NCBI RefSeq assembly: GCF_013389365.1
Contig: NZ_JACADJ010000008.1
Span: 32,598-96,597 of the forward strand
Source: Desulfobacter latus
GTDB taxonomy: Bacteria > Desulfobacterota > Desulfobacteria > Desulfobacterales > Desulfobacteraceae
Direction: 5' to 3'
DNA length: 64,000 bases
Part shown: positions 47,631-57,391 of the stretch, piece by piece
Position numbering within the stretch: the first letter of the stretch is position 1
Layout of the letters: each line of letters starts with the position of its first letter
Notes under the pieces: generated by a model
What the model was told of the DNA's origin: nothing
Databases searched by the model: none
The model's input: the letters and a program-made list of their open reading frames with translations, nothing else
Program-made: the position numbers and the translations under genes

Positions 47631-48648
47631 GCTGCCCGCAGGCCGCGGAAATATCATCTCCTTTGCTTTTCCTCACAATGGCGGTCATGTTTCGGTCTAA
47701 AAGAATGGTTAAAAAAGCGTTGGTCCGATCCTGTGACGGCCTTTTAAAGGGGGCCTGGGCATGTTCGTTAAATGGAATAAGATTAATTTTTGCACGAATG
47801 GGGGACAGCAGGCGAACCAGTGCATGGGCGTGGGCATCACTGTCGTTGACCCCGCTCATCAAAATATACTCAAAGGTAATTTTATTCCTGGGTTTCATGT
47901 TAAATTTTTTACAGGCCGCAAGCAATACCTCAATGGGCCAGGTGCGGTTAACCGGCATCAAACTTGAGCGCAGTTCATTGTCCGTGGCATTAAGCGACAC
48001 GGCAAGGTTAACTTCGGTATCAAGGCCCAGCTGAATGATTTTAGGCGCAATGCCGGAGGTGGAAACCGTTACCTTTCGACGGGAAAACTTCATCCCGAAA
48101 TCTGTATCAAAAATCACACCAAGGCTGCGCAACAGATTGTCATAATTGGCCAATGGCTCCCCCATGCCCATAAACACGATATTGGACAAAAACAGGGGTT
48201 CCATGCCCTGTTGGGCCACAAACCTGCGGGCCTCCCGGATCTGGCCCACTATTTCTCCCATGCTCAGGTTTCTTTTAAACCCGGTCTTGGCGGTCAGGCA
48301 GAACTTGCAGTTCATGGCACATCCGGCCTGGGTGGACACACAAAGGGTATAATGGTCTTTTTCGGGTATGAGTACACTTTCCACATACTCCCCGTCCGTC
48401 AACCGGTGTAAAAACTTCTTTGTGGTATCAACAGAAGTTTCCATGTTCACCAGTTCCAGGGTTCCCAGGCAAAAATGTTCGGCCAATTCTTCCCGCAACG
48501 CCTTACCCAAATCGGTCATCTCGTCGAAACGGCCTGCAAGCTTCAGGTAGAGCCACTTGAACACCTGGTCAGCCCTGAAACGCCGTATGCCCTTATTTTC
48601 AAACCAATCACCCAAATCCTGCCGGGTAAAATCCAGTATATCTTTCAT
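47608..48648 (-). CDS. rlmN: 23S rRNA (A2503-C2)/tRNA A37 methyltransferase, radical SAM
   Basis: A 346-residue dual-specificity methyltransferase. The radical-SAM cluster cysteines are in CAMNCKFC; the N-terminal FRADQVFKWLYLK, MGMGEPLANYDN and the C-terminal cysteine region (SAACGQL) needed for the methyl-transfer mechanism are present. It methylates C2 of adenosine in 23S rRNA and some tRNAs. Divergent from ffh with 100 bp between starts. Confidence 0.95.
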   Translation of the reverse strand: MKDILDFTRQDLGDWFENKGIRRFRADQVFKWLYLKLAGRFDEMTDLGKALREELAEHFCLGTLELVNMETSVDTTKKFLHRLTDGEYVESVLIPEKDHYTLCVSTQAGCAMNCKFCLTAKTGFKRNLSMGEIVGQIREARRFVAQQGMEPLFLSNIVFMGMGEPLANYDNLLRSLGVIFDTDFGMKFSRRKVTVSTSGIAPKIIQLGLDTEVNLAVSLNATDNELRSSLMPVNRTWPIEVLLAACKKFNMKPRNKITFEYILMSGVNDSDAHAHALVRLLSPIRAKINLIPFNEHAQAPFKRPSQDRTNAFLTILLDRNMTAIVRKSKGDDISAACGQLKAARIE

Positions 48649-48748
48649 TTAATGCACCTGCATATTTTTTATTCTTTTCTTGACATTACACCGATTATTT
48701 ATTAAATTCAATGATTTGATTTGATACTGAGAAAAGGTTACCTTACAC

Positions 48749-50074
48749 ATGTTTGACAATTTAAGCGACCGGCTGGATTCTGTTTTCAAAAAACTGAAAG
48801 GACACGGAACCCTTACCGAAAATAATATCGAAGACGGCCTAAAACAGGTCAGATTGGCACTTCTGGAAGCCGATGTCAATTATAAGGTTGCAAAAAATGT
48901 CATTTCAGATATAAAGGCCCGAGCCCTTGGGCAGGAGGTCATGCAAAGCCTGACCCCGGGTCAGCAGGTCATCAAGATTGTAAATGAAGAATTTACAAAA
49001 ATGATGGGCTCCACCCACCAGGAACTGAACTTTTCCGCCACCGGGGCAACAGCCATCATGCTGGTGGGGCTGCAAGGCTCCGGCAAGACGACCACCGCGG
49101 GCAAGCTGGCGCATTTTCTGCGCAAAAACGGCAGAAAGCCCTATCTTGTGCCTGTGGATGTGTATCGCCCGGCCGCCATAGACCAGCTGACCAAGTTGGG
49201 CAAACAGATGGATGTGCCGGTATTTGCATCCACAACCGACATGAAGCCGCTCAAAATTTGCCAGGAGGCAAAGCTTGCCGCAAGGGACCTTGGCTGCGAC
49301 ACCCTGCTCATTGACACCGCAGGACGGCTGCACCTGGATGACGCCCTCATGGCCGAACTTGAAGCGATTAAAACGGGTATTAACCCGGCTGAAACGCTTC
49401 TGGTGGCAGATGCCATGACGGGCCAGGATGCGGTGAACATTGCCGGTGAATTTGACAAACGGCTGGATATTTCAGGCTTTGTGCTGACCAAGATGGACGG
49501 TGATGCCAGAGGCGGTGCGGCGCTCTCCATTAAAGCAGTAACCGGCAAACCGTTAAAATTCATCGGTGTGGGTGAAAAAACCACGGCCCTTGAGCCCTTT
49601 CATCCGGACCGCATGGCTTCCAGGATTCTCGGCATGGGAGACACCCTCTCTTTTATTGAAAAGGCAGTGGAGGCGGTTGACCGGAAAGAGGCCCAGGACC
49701 TTGAAAAAAAGTTTAGAAAAAATCAGTTTACCCTGGACGATTTTAAGAACCAGATGCAGCAGGTTCGCAATATGGGGTCCATAAAAGATCTTTTAGGCAT
49801 GCTGCCCGGGGTGAATAAAAAGATGCTCAAAGATTTGAACATCAATGATAAGGAATTTACAAAAATAGAGGCAATTATCAACTCCATGACCCCCGAGGAA
49901 CGGGCCAAACATGCAATCATAAAAGCGTCCCGTAAAAAAAGGATTGCCCTTGGTTCGGGAACATCGGTTCAGGACGTGAATAAACTGCTTAAAAGCTACA
50001 CCCAGTCCATGAAAATGATGAAAAAATTTAATAAAGGCGGCATGAAAAACCTTCGTGGTATGCTTCCATTTTAA
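48749..50074 (+). CDS. ffh: Signal recognition particle GTPase Ffh
   Basis: A 441-residue SRP54 protein. N domain ([16 protein letters not shown]), G domain ([35 protein letters not shown]) and methionine-rich M domain ending [17 protein letters not shown], which binds 4.5S RNA and signal sequences. It targets membrane proteins co-translationally. First gene of a long translation-related operon, with rpsP 16 bp downstream. Confidence 0.97.
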   Translation: MFDNLSDRLDSVFKKLKGHGTLTENNIEDGLKQVRLALLEADVNYKVAKNVISDIKARALGQEVMQSLTPGQQVIKIVNEEFTKMMGSTHQELNFSATGATAIMLVGLQGSGKTTTAGKLAHFLRKNGRKPYLVPVDVYRPAAIDQLTKLGKQMDVPVFASTTDMKPLKICQEAKLAARDLGCDTLLIDTAGRLHLDDALMAELEAIKTGINPAETLLVADAMTGQDAVNIAGEFDKRLDISGFVLTKMDGDARGGAALSIKAVTGKPLKFIGVGEKTTALEPFHPDRMASRILGMGDTLSFIEKAVEAVDRKEAQDLEKKFRKNQFTLDDFKNQMQQVRNMGSIKDLLGMLPGVNKKMLKDLNINDKEFTKIEAIINSMTPEERAKHAIIKASRKKRIALGSGTSVQDVNKLLKSYTQSMKMMKKFNKGGMKNLRGMLPF

Positions 50075-50090
50075 GGAGACAACAAAAACT

Positions 50091-50345
50091 ATGGCAGTAA
50101 AACTCAGACTTACGCGTAAAGGCACCAAAAAGAAACCCTTTTACAGAATCGTTGCGGCTGATATTGAGGCCCCCAGGGACGGCAAGTTCCTTGAAGCCGT
50201 CGGTACCTATGACCCCATGCAGGATCCTGCTGTAATCACCCTGAAGCAAGACCGGGTGCAGTACTGGCTGGAACAGGGTGCAAAACCCTCCACAACGGTA
50301 AAAAGTATCCTTAAAAAACAGAGCACTGAGAGCGTTTCTGCTTAA
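50091..50345 (+). CDS. rpsP: Small ribosomal subunit protein bS16
   Basis: An 84-residue ribosomal protein with the family start [20 protein letters not shown] and the [10 protein letters not shown] block. The ATG at 50091 has AAGGAG 12 bp upstream, overlapping the ffh stop region; upstream in-frame sequence to 50055 belongs to ffh. Needed for 30S assembly. Confidence 0.97.
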   Translation: MAVKLRLTRKGTKKKPFYRIVAADIEAPRDGKFLEAVGTYDPMQDPAVITLKQDRVQYWLEQGAKPSTTVKSILKKQSTESVSA

Positions 50346-50414
50346 GGGGATCTTAATTGCTTAAAACGCCTTGAAAGCAGCCGAATCCGTATGTCATTGA
50401 TTAAGAGAGGTTTT

Positions 50415-50645
50415 ATGAAAGAGCTTATTGAGTATCTAGCAAAGGCATTGGTAGACAATCCCGATGAGGTTCAGGTATCTGAAGTGACAGGTGACCAGAC
50501 GTCCGTGCTTGAACTCAAGGTGGCAAAGGAAGACCTGGGCAAGGTGATCGGTAAACAAGGCAGATCAGCCAGGGCCATGAGAACAATCCTGAGTGCCGCG
50601 GCCACAAAAATGAAAAAACGCACGGTACTGGAAATCATCGAGTAG
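50415..50645 (+). CDS. khpA: KH-domain RNA-binding protein KhpA
   Basis: A 76-residue single KH domain: [19 protein letters not shown] at the N-terminus and the GxxG loop in [15 protein letters not shown]. It usually works with KhpB as a small RNA/mRNA binder. It keeps its usual place between rpsP and rimM. The start at 50415 follows AGAGAGG; four bases separate its stop from rimM. Confidence 0.94.
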   Translation: MKELIEYLAKALVDNPDEVQVSEVTGDQTSVLELKVAKEDLGKVIGKQGRSARAMRTILSAAATKMKKRTVLEIIE

Positions 50646-50649
50646 TTCC

Positions 50650-51192
50650 ATGGAATATTCGAACACCTGGTTGACCATTGGCAAGGTCACGGGCGTTCAC
50701 GGCCTTGGGGGGAACCTTAAAGTGTGGTCCTGGGCCCAGTCGCCCGATACCTTTACCCAAGGGCTTGTCGTGGTGCTTAAAAATGATGAGGATCCTCTGG
50801 ACCCCGGCCGGAAATATGTAATAACCCGGACCGGCAGGTATAAAAAAGGGGTGCTGTTAACCCTTGACGGGGTCACTACCCGGGACGCCTCGGAAGCCCT
50901 TGTGGGAAAACTTGTCCTGGTTGATAAAAACAACCTGCCGGACCTGGATGAAGAGACCTGGTACTGGCAGGATCTGATTGGATTGACGGTTGTGGATACC
51001 TGTGACGGGGAACTTGGAAAAGTAGAACAACTTTTTCCCACAGGCGCAGATGACATCCTGGTTGTTACGGATAAAACGCCCCAGGGCAAACAGGAAGTGC
51101 TGATCCCGATGAATGCAGTGTTTGTCAAAGATGTAAACCTTGACACCGGTGTGATTACAACCGAGCTGCCCGAAGGGTTTATCACGGACTGA
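50650..51192 (+). CDS. rimM: Ribosome maturation factor RimM
   Basis: A 180-residue protein. N-terminal RimM domain (WLTIGKVTGVHGLGGNLKV) and C-terminal PRC-barrel (WYWQDLIGLTVVDT; VLIPMNAVFVKDVNL). It assists 30S head assembly and binds uS19. No ribosome site is visible, so translation is probably coupled to khpA. Confidence 0.95.
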   Translation: MEYSNTWLTIGKVTGVHGLGGNLKVWSWAQSPDTFTQGLVVVLKNDEDPLDPGRKYVITRTGRYKKGVLLTLDGVTTRDASEALVGKLVLVDKNNLPDLDEETWYWQDLIGLTVVDTCDGELGKVEQLFPTGADDILVVTDKTPQGKQEVLIPMNAVFVKDVNLDTGVITTELPEGFITD

Positions 51193-51200
51193 TTTTGGCC

Positions 51201-51953
51201 ATGAAGTTTACCGTACTGACACTGTTTCCGGAATTTCTGGAGGCCTTTTTTGCCAACGGCATGATGGCCAGGGCTTTGAGCCGGAAGGTTATCAGCGCTG
51301 ACAGCATCAATATCCGGGATTTTGCTTCGGATCGGCATAACAGCGTGGATGACCGCCCCTATGGCGGCGGAAGCGGCATGGTAATGATGCCGGGGCCTTT
51401 GGAAAAAGCCATTGATTCTGCCAGACAGACCTCAAGCGAGCCCTGGGTGGTGTGTTTAAGCCCCCAGGGCAACCCCTTTACCCAGTCCCGGGCCTGTGAA
51501 CTTGCCGCAGCCCGACAGGATTTGATTCTGATCTGCGGCCGGTACGAGGGGATTGACGAGCGGGTCTACGCCCGCCAGGTGGATGAAGAGATCTGCGTGG
51601 GGGATTTTGTGATGACCGGCGGAGAGATTGCTGCCATGGCAGTGATTGACGCCGTTGCCAGAATAATCCCCGGGGTGTTGGGAAGCCATGAATCCTCCCG
51701 ATGTGAATCGTTTATGGACAACCGGCTGGAATATGCCCAGTACACCCGCCCCGAGGTATATGAGGACGTGGCCGTACCCGGGGTACTCTTGTCCGGCAAC
51801 CATGAAAAAATCCGGCAGTGGCGCAGGCGCTCAGCCCTGGAACGCACCTTCATCAAACGCCCGGAGCTGTTTGAAACCCGGATGCCGGACAATGAAGAAA
51901 AAAAGATTTTGCGGCAGTGGTGCCGGGAACTTGAGGCCCTGATTTATAAATGA
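51201..51953 (+). CDS. trmD: tRNA (guanine-37-N1)-methyltransferase TrmD
   Basis: A 250-residue SPOUT methyltransferase. The trefoil-knot SAM site is seen in CLSPQGNPFTQ and ICGRYEGIDERV, with DRPYGGGSGMVMMPGP upstream. It methylates G37 of several tRNAs to prevent frameshifting. The ATG at 51201 is chosen over the TTG at 51195; both lie within 9 bp of the rimM stop. Confidence 0.96.
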   Translation: MKFTVLTLFPEFLEAFFANGMMARALSRKVISADSINIRDFASDRHNSVDDRPYGGGSGMVMMPGPLEKAIDSARQTSSEPWVVCLSPQGNPFTQSRACELAAARQDLILICGRYEGIDERVYARQVDEEICVGDFVMTGGEIAAMAVIDAVARIIPGVLGSHESSRCESFMDNRLEYAQYTRPEVYEDVAVPGVLLSGNHEKIRQWRRRSALERTFIKRPELFETRMPDNEEKKILRQWCRELEALIYK

Positions 51954-51964
51954 GTGTACGATAA

Positions 51965-52528
51965 ATGAATGCACCGCTTTACCTGGCATTGATCCACTAC
52001 CCGGTGGTTAATAAAAATGGGCACATCACAGGATCAGCCTTGACTAACATGGATCTGCATGACATTGCCCGGGCAGGCCGGACATTCGGCGTAAAGGCCT
52101 ATTACGTGGTCACCCCATATACAGACCAAAAAAAACTGGCCTCCCAGATTATGGACCACTGGACCCATGGTCATGGGGGAACGGTTAATCCGGCACGAAA
52201 ATCCGCCATTGAACGAATCCGGGTGGCGGATACATTTGAAGCAGTCTGCAATGATATAGAAAATGAACAGGGACCGGGGCAGGCCGTGGTAAAAGTGGCT
52301 ACCAGCGCCACTCCCCCGGGCCCCACACGCAGTTGCAGAACGCTTGGACAGGAATTGAAGGGTAATGCCCCCCATGTGATTGTATTCGGCACGGCATGGG
52401 GACTGGCACCGGAAGTGATCAACCAATGTGACCATATCCTTGAACCCATACAAGGGGCAGGATCATATAATCACCTGAGTGTCCGGTCCGCGGCATCCAT
52501 ATATTTAGACAGATTAATAAACGGCTGA
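51965..52528 (+). CDS. TrmD-linked SPOUT RNA methyltransferase (COG4752 type)
   Basis: A 187-residue protein resembling the predicted SAM-dependent RNA methyltransferase family found between trmD and rplS in deltaproteobacteria and Thermotogae (YLALIHYPVVNKNGHITGSA; NMDLHDIARAGRTFGV; VIVFGTAWGLAPEV; SYNHLSVRSAASIYLDRL). The last blocks fit a SPOUT knot. RNA target unknown. Eleven bp after trmD, 20 bp before rplS. Confidence 0.88.
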   Translation: MNAPLYLALIHYPVVNKNGHITGSALTNMDLHDIARAGRTFGVKAYYVVTPYTDQKKLASQIMDHWTHGHGGTVNPARKSAIERIRVADTFEAVCNDIENEQGPGQAVVKVATSATPPGPTRSCRTLGQELKGNAPHVIVFGTAWGLAPEVINQCDHILEPIQGAGSYNHLSVRSAASIYLDRLING

Positions 52529-52548
52529 AAAAATAGAAGGAAGAAAAC

Positions 52549-52902
52549 ATGACAGCAAATCTAATCCAGAAAATTGAAAGAGAACAAATGCGCCTTGATA
52601 TCCCGGATTTCGACTCCGGGGATACCGTAAAGGTTCATGTAAAAATCAGGGAAGGTGAAAAAGAACGTATCCAGATCTTCCAGGGTGTGGTTATCAAAAA
52701 AACCAAAGGCCTTTCCAATGCCCGCTTCACCGTTCGAAAAATTTCCGGCGGCGTAGGTGTTGAAAGAATCTTCCCGCTGTATTCTCCCGCCATTGACAAA
52801 GTTGACGTGGTCACCCGGGGACGTGTAAGAAGATCCAAGCTTTACTATTTGAAAAATCTGCGCGGCAAAGCGGCAAGAATCAAAGAAAAACGCTTTGCCT
52901 GA
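52549..52902 (+). CDS. rplS: Large ribosomal subunit protein bL19
   Basis: A 117-residue ribosomal protein with [40 protein letters not shown] and [20 protein letters not shown]. The ATG is preceded by AAGGAAG. It lies at the 30S-50S interface. Its position after trmD is the usual bacterial one. Confidence 0.97.
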   Translation: MTANLIQKIEREQMRLDIPDFDSGDTVKVHVKIREGEKERIQIFQGVVIKKTKGLSNARFTVRKISGGVGVERIFPLYSPAIDKVDVVTRGRVRRSKLYYLKNLRGKAARIKEKRFA

Positions 52903-52927
52903 TACCTGGGATAACGCGCCAACCGAC

Positions 52928-53521
52928 ATGCTGACCTTTGAAAAACAGGCCATGTTGAACGGATATAAAATGATTGCAGGTATTGATGAGGCCGGCAGGG
53001 GACCCCTTGCCGGCCCTGTCGTGTCTGCGGCGGTGGTACTGCCTGACAAGTTTGATGTGCCCGGCATCAATGATTCTAAAAAACTTTCCGAAAAAAAAAG
53101 AGAAGCGCTTTTTCCAGTGATCCAAAAACATGCCGTTGCCTTTGGCATCGGCTTGGCCGACCATGAGGAGATTGACCAGATCAATATTCTGCAGGCATCC
53201 CTGCTTTCCATGAAACGAGCGGTTGAAGACCTCAAGCTGACACCGGATTATCTGCTTATTGACGGCAGGTTTACCATAGACAGCACCATAGAGCAGCGTT
53301 CTATCATTAAAGGGGATACGTTGAGCCTGTCCATTGCAGCAGCCTCCATTCTGGCCAAGGTCACCCGGGACCGGATCATGGCAGACCTTGACTTACAATA
53401 TCCGGAATATGGCTTTAAGCGCCATAAAGGCTATCCGACCAAAGCCCACAAAGAGGCGATTCTGACCCATGGTCCCTGCCCGATTCATCGCAGAAACTTC
53501 AAAGGTGTAAAGGATATATGA
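52928..53521 (+). CDS. rnhB: Ribonuclease HII
   Basis: A 197-residue nuclease. Catalytic acidic residues lie in AGIDEAGRGPLAGPVV and LLIDGRFT; KSVTRD-like KVTRDRIMADLD and YGFKRHKGYPTKAHKEAI follow. It removes RNA from RNA-DNA hybrids and misincorporated ribonucleotides. The start is uncertain: ATG 52928 is used, with a TTG at 52895 overlapping the rplS end as an alternative; neither has a strong ribosome site. Overlaps yraN by four bases. Confidence 0.94.
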   Translation: MLTFEKQAMLNGYKMIAGIDEAGRGPLAGPVVSAAVVLPDKFDVPGINDSKKLSEKKREALFPVIQKHAVAFGIGLADHEEIDQINILQASLLSMKRAVEDLKLTPDYLLIDGRFTIDSTIEQRSIIKGDTLSLSIAAASILAKVTRDRIMADLDLQYPEYGFKRHKGYPTKAHKEAILTHGPCPIHRRNFKGVKDI

Positions 53522-53892
53522 GCTTTGGGGGAAAACAGCTTGGAAAAAAGGGAGAGCTGGTTGCCCGGCAGTTTCTTTTGTCCCGGGGATATAAAATATT
53601 GGCATCCAATTATTCAACCCCACAGTTTGAAATCGATATCATTGCAAAAGACAATGAAACGCTGTGTTTTGTTGAAGTCAAAACCCGGACAGGCGTTAAA
53701 AAAGGCCTGCCCCGGGAAGGTGTAACAACAGCCAAACAGAAAAAAATTATCATAGGTGCCCAGTACTACCTGAGCCTGAATAAAATAATCAATACCCGGG
53801 TCCGATTTGATGTGGTGGAAGTGTTATACAAGGATCATTCGCACACCGCCTGTGACATCATGCTAATCCCCAATGCCTTTCAAGGATGTTAA
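53518..53892 (+). CDS. yraN: UPF0102 (YraN) family nuclease-like protein
   Basis: A 124-residue protein with the family pattern GKKGELVARQFLLSRGYKIL, then EIDIIAKDNETLCFVEVKTR, where the E-ID-IA and VEVK residues mimic a restriction endonuclease-like PD-(D/E)XK core. Cellular role uncertain. It starts in a four-base overlap (ATGA) with rnhB, its common neighbour. Confidence 0.92.
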   Translation: MSFGGKQLGKKGELVARQFLLSRGYKILASNYSTPQFEIDIIAKDNETLCFVEVKTRTGVKKGLPREGVTTAKQKKIIIGAQYYLSLNKIINTRVRFDVVEVLYKDHSHTACDIMLIPNAFQGC

Positions 53893-53893
53893 C

Positions 53894-54745
53894 ATGTCCG
53901 GCGCTCTTTATGCTACGCTTTATATTGTCTCAACGCCTTTAGGCAACCTTGAGGATATGACATTCCGGGCAGTACGCATTCTAAATGAAGTGGACCTGAT
54001 TGCAGCCGAGGACACCCGTCATTCAAAAAAATTATTAGGTCATTACGGCATCACAACCCCCACAATTGCCTGCCACGAGCACAATGAAACCCAAAGCGCT
54101 CAGGATTTGATCCAACGGCTTGAAAACGGCACCACAATCGCTTTGATCAGCGATGCCGGCACACCTTTAATTTCTGATCCAGGTTATCGTCTGGTTTCCC
54201 AGGCCGGAGAAAAAGGCATCCCCATTGTGCCGGTCCCCGGATGCAATGCTGCAATTACCGGATTAAGCGCATCCGGCCTGCCCACCGACTCCTTTATTTT
54301 CCTGGGCTTTCCGCCTAAAAAACAGGGCCGTCTGGACAATTTTCTCAATGATGCCGCCCATCACAAGGCAACACTGATATTTTATGAATCCCCCCGGCGG
54401 GTTATTCGGCTGATATCTTCGGCGATAACGGCGTTTGGCGACCGCCAGGCCTGTCTTGCCAGGGAATTGACAAAACAGTATGAGGAATTTATCCGTGGTC
54501 CCCTATCATTGATTCTATCGACTCTCGGGGCACGGGCAACCATCAAAGGCGAATGTGTTCTTTTCATTAAAGGTGCGGATGAACAGTCAGTCGACCTGTC
54601 TTTAGATCAAATTGAAGCCATGATCATGGATGGCCTGAATCAGAATATGGGGACCGGTGAACTTGCAAAAAAAATATCCAAACTTGCAAACTGCCCTAAA
54701 TCCCAAATTTATGCCATGATTTTAGCCCTGAAAAATCGTTCTTAA
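53894..54745 (+). CDS. rsmI: 16S rRNA (cytidine-1402-2'-O)-methyltransferase
   Basis: A 283-residue enzyme of the tetrapyrrole methylase fold: LYIVSTPLGNLEDMTFRAV, AAEDTRHSKKLL, ALISDAGTPLISDPGYRLV and VPGCNAAITGLSASGLP. It 2'-O-methylates C1402 of 16S rRNA. The ATG at 53894 has AAGGA at proper spacing and overlaps nothing; frame upstream to 53873 lies inside yraN. Last gene of the translation operon. Confidence 0.94.
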   Translation: MSGALYATLYIVSTPLGNLEDMTFRAVRILNEVDLIAAEDTRHSKKLLGHYGITTPTIACHEHNETQSAQDLIQRLENGTTIALISDAGTPLISDPGYRLVSQAGEKGIPIVPVPGCNAAITGLSASGLPTDSFIFLGFPPKKQGRLDNFLNDAAHHKATLIFYESPRRVIRLISSAITAFGDRQACLARELTKQYEEFIRGPLSLILSTLGARATIKGECVLFIKGADEQSVDLSLDQIEAMIMDGLNQNMGTGELAKKISKLANCPKSQIYAMILALKNRS

Positions 54746-55107
54746 ACATCTACCCCGCCCCTCCACCTGCTTTAAAAACTTAAACCACCACAAACAACAC
54801 ATAAAAACGGCTTTGATGCTATTGTAGGTCATCTTTCTTAGGGACAATCTCTGTGTGGTTGCCCTCATTCGGGCAGGCACGGTGGCCTGCCCCTACAGCG
54901 GCCGACGTTGGAACCAATCCCCCATAAAATAGAGACCCTTCCCCTTTACAATTTGATAAAGCCCTTGCCAAATCAGGGTCAAAAGCCTTATAAAGAAGCA
55001 AAATATTAGCAAATAATGAGAATAGTGTTAGAATTGCGATTCTGATAAAACAGGCCGATATCGGCCGGCCCATAGATCTCCAACGTTCACAAAGGAAAGA
55101 AACGATC
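54746..55107. other. Intergenic region with one short palindrome
   Basis: About 360 bp between rsmI and the phosphate transporter. Apart from the palindrome at 54871-54892 and the transporter's ribosome site AAGGAAAG, nothing was recognised. An open frame on the minus strand (98 codons) has no homology or ribosome site. Confidence 0.45.
54871..54892. repeat. GC-rich palindrome
   Basis: GGGCAGGC-ACGGTG-GCCTGCCC, perfect 8-bp arms followed by CCTACAG. I recall near-identical palindromes scattered in many bacterial genomes as repetitive elements; copy number here cannot be judged from one window. Confidence 0.55.
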
Positions 55108-57384
55108 ATGAGCATTGAAATATGCTATGTCATTGTAGGGATGCTGCTCCTGTTTGCAATTTTTGACTTGATTGTCGGGGTCACCAATGATGCGGTTAAT
55201 TTTTTAAACTCTTCAATCGGGTCCAAGGCAGCACCTTTCAGAATAATCATGATGATTGCCAGTATTGGCATTCTGACCGGCGTTACTTTTTCTGCAGGCA
55301 TGATGGAGGTTGCCCGGAAAGGTATTTTTCATCCCGAACTATTTAACATGCCCGAACTGCTGACCATATTTCTGGCAGTTATGCTCACGGATGTCCTGCT
55401 TTTAGATCTTTTCAACACACATGGTCTGCCCACCTCCACGACAGTATCCATTGTATTTGAATTACTCGGGGCTGCCGTGGCCTTGTCCATGATAAAACTT
55501 GCCGCCCATGCCGATTCAGGTCTCGGGCTTTTGGATTATATCAACTCAACCAAAGCCATCACAATCGTCCTGGGGATATTATTATCCATTATCGTGGCAT
55601 TTGCCTCAGGCGCACTGGTTCAGTTTATATCCAGGCTTATCTTTACCTTTAATTATGAAAAACGGCTGACGTATTACGGTGCGCTATGGGGCGGTGTTGC
55701 CCTGACCGTTATTACTTTTTTCATCCTTGTCAAAGGGGCCAAAGGGGCCACGTTCATGGATCCACAGATGGTGACATGGATAAAAAGCCACTCATTTACT
55801 ATCATGGGCGCTCTTTTCATAATCTCAGCCATCATCCTTCAAATTATGATCAGCGTATTCAAAATAAATATTCTTAAGCCCATTGTCCTTGTGGGTACGT
55901 TTGCTCTGGCCATGGCTTTTGCCGCCAACGATCTTGTCAATTTTATCGGTGTGCCCCTGGCAGGCCTGAACGCCTTTAAAACGGCTCTGGCCTCATCTGA
56001 TCCCATGAACATCACCATGGCGGCACTGGGAGGAAAAGTTCATACCCAGACCTTTATTATGCTCATTGCGGGTGCCATCATGGTAGTAACTTTATGGGTA
56101 TCACGCCGGGCAAGGACAGTGTCAGAAACAGAAATCAACCTAGGGCAACAGGATGAAGGCATGGAGCGGTTTGAATCTGTCTGGCTTTCCAGACGTATTG
56201 TCAACCTGTTCCACAGCCTGTTTACCTCTGTCAAAGCCATCGCACCACCTGGTATCAGCAGAGTTGTGGCCGAAAGAATCAACCCGATTTCCGAAGACAA
56301 GCATGTCGGGGGAATGAAAAAGCCATCCTTTGATCTGCTGCGTGCGTCTGTAAATCTGATGGTGGCCTCTGCCGTGGTCTCCATGGCCACATCCTTAAAA
56401 TTGCCTTTATCCACCACTTATGTGACGTTTATGGTTGCCATGGGTTCTTCCTTTTCCGACCAGGCATGGGGCCGGGAAAGCGCCGTATACCGTGTCACCG
56501 GCGTTTTAACAGTGATCGGTGGCTGGTTTATGACTGCCCTGATTGCCTTTGTGGCGTCGTTTATCTGCGGCAATATCATTTATCATTTCAAAATGTACGG
56601 CGTGGTCTGCCTGATGATTTTTATATTTTTCATGATCCGCAGAAACAAAAAGTACCATGAAGACCATGAAAAAACCAAAGAAGAGATCACCATTTACCAT
56701 CTTGAAAAGGTAGAGGATTTCCAGTCTTCTGTTTCAGCAACCTTTGACCACATTGCCCTTCATCTTCAAGGCATAAGACGCTCTTTAGGGTCTGCGTTTG
56801 ATGCGCTGTTTCAAGAGGATTTGGACACCTTAAGGACGCATCGCAGGAAAGTCAAGCAGTTCCAGGTACACAGCAATATCATCATCGCAAATATTTTTAA
56901 AGTGCTGCGGCTCCTGCAGCGTGGGGACCACAAGGGGTCGTTCAACTATTACCAGATTATCCGGCGTCTTCAAAAACTTAACGACGGATACAGGGACATC
57001 GTGATCAGATCCACCCGGCATGTGGCCAACCGGCACAAAGGGCTTTTACCAGCCCAGATAGAGGAACTCAAGGAGATTAAAACAGAAATTCTTTATATCC
57101 TTGAGCAGGTGGAAATCGCATTTAATAAGAAGGATATTGTGGACTGTAACCACATCGCCACAAGGTTCCACTATCTTAAGGATATTGTGGATGAATATAA
57201 TGCCAATCAGATCGCCAGAATCAGCGAAGCCTCCTCAAAGACACGTTTGAGCATCATGTACTATGCCATTTCCGGTAATTGCGTCATGATGGCCAAACAA
57301 ACCGTCAAGCTGCTTGAAATATTTAATGAGGCTCTGCCCCCAAAAGACGCTGCCGATACCTGCAGAAACTTGCACTTAGATTGA
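55108..57384 (+). CDS. PiT-family phosphate transporter fused to PhoU-like domain
   Basis: A 758-residue protein. The N-terminal two thirds is a PiT permease with the duplicated signature GVTNDAVNFLNSSIGSKAA and AANDLVNFIGVPLAG, about ten helices. The C-terminal 220 residues are soluble, helical and PhoU/DUF47-like (SVSATFDHIALHLQGIRRS; LEQVEIAFNKKDIVDCNH). It probably imports inorganic phosphate (or another oxyanion) with H+ or Na+, the tail giving regulation. Sulfate uptake by related carriers is an alternative in view of nearby sat. AAGGAAAG precedes the ATG. It converges on the SEC-C gene, 7 bp apart. Confidence 0.9.
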   Translation: MSIEICYVIVGMLLLFAIFDLIVGVTNDAVNFLNSSIGSKAAPFRIIMMIASIGILTGVTFSAGMMEVARKGIFHPELFNMPELLTIFLAVMLTDVLLLDLFNTHGLPTSTTVSIVFELLGAAVALSMIKLAAHADSGLGLLDYINSTKAITIVLGILLSIIVAFASGALVQFISRLIFTFNYEKRLTYYGALWGGVALTVITFFILVKGAKGATFMDPQMVTWIKSHSFTIMGALFIISAIILQIMISVFKINILKPIVLVGTFALAMAFAANDLVNFIGVPLAGLNAFKTALASSDPMNITMAALGGKVHTQTFIMLIAGAIMVVTLWVSRRARTVSETEINLGQQDEGMERFESVWLSRRIVNLFHSLFTSVKAIAPPGISRVVAERINPISEDKHVGGMKKPSFDLLRASVNLMVASAVVSMATSLKLPLSTTYVTFMVAMGSSFSDQAWGRESAVYRVTGVLTVIGGWFMTALIAFVASFICGNIIYHFKMYGVVCLMIFIFFMIRRNKKYHEDHEKTKEEITIYHLEKVEDFQSSVSATFDHIALHLQGIRRSLGSAFDALFQEDLDTLRTHRRKVKQFQVHSNIIIANIFKVLRLLQRGDHKGSFNYYQIIRRLQKLNDGYRDIVIRSTRHVANRHKGLLPAQIEELKEIKTEILYILEQVEIAFNKKDIVDCNHIATRFHYLKDIVDEYNANQIARISEASSKTRLSIMYYAISGNCVMMAKQTVKLLEIFNEALPPKDAADTCRNLHLD

Positions 57385-57391
57385 TCTTTTT

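Noticed and set aside
54819..55115. Minus-strand frame of 98 codons upstream of the phosphate transporter
   Set aside because: It includes a repetitive palindrome and overlaps the transporter start; no homology.
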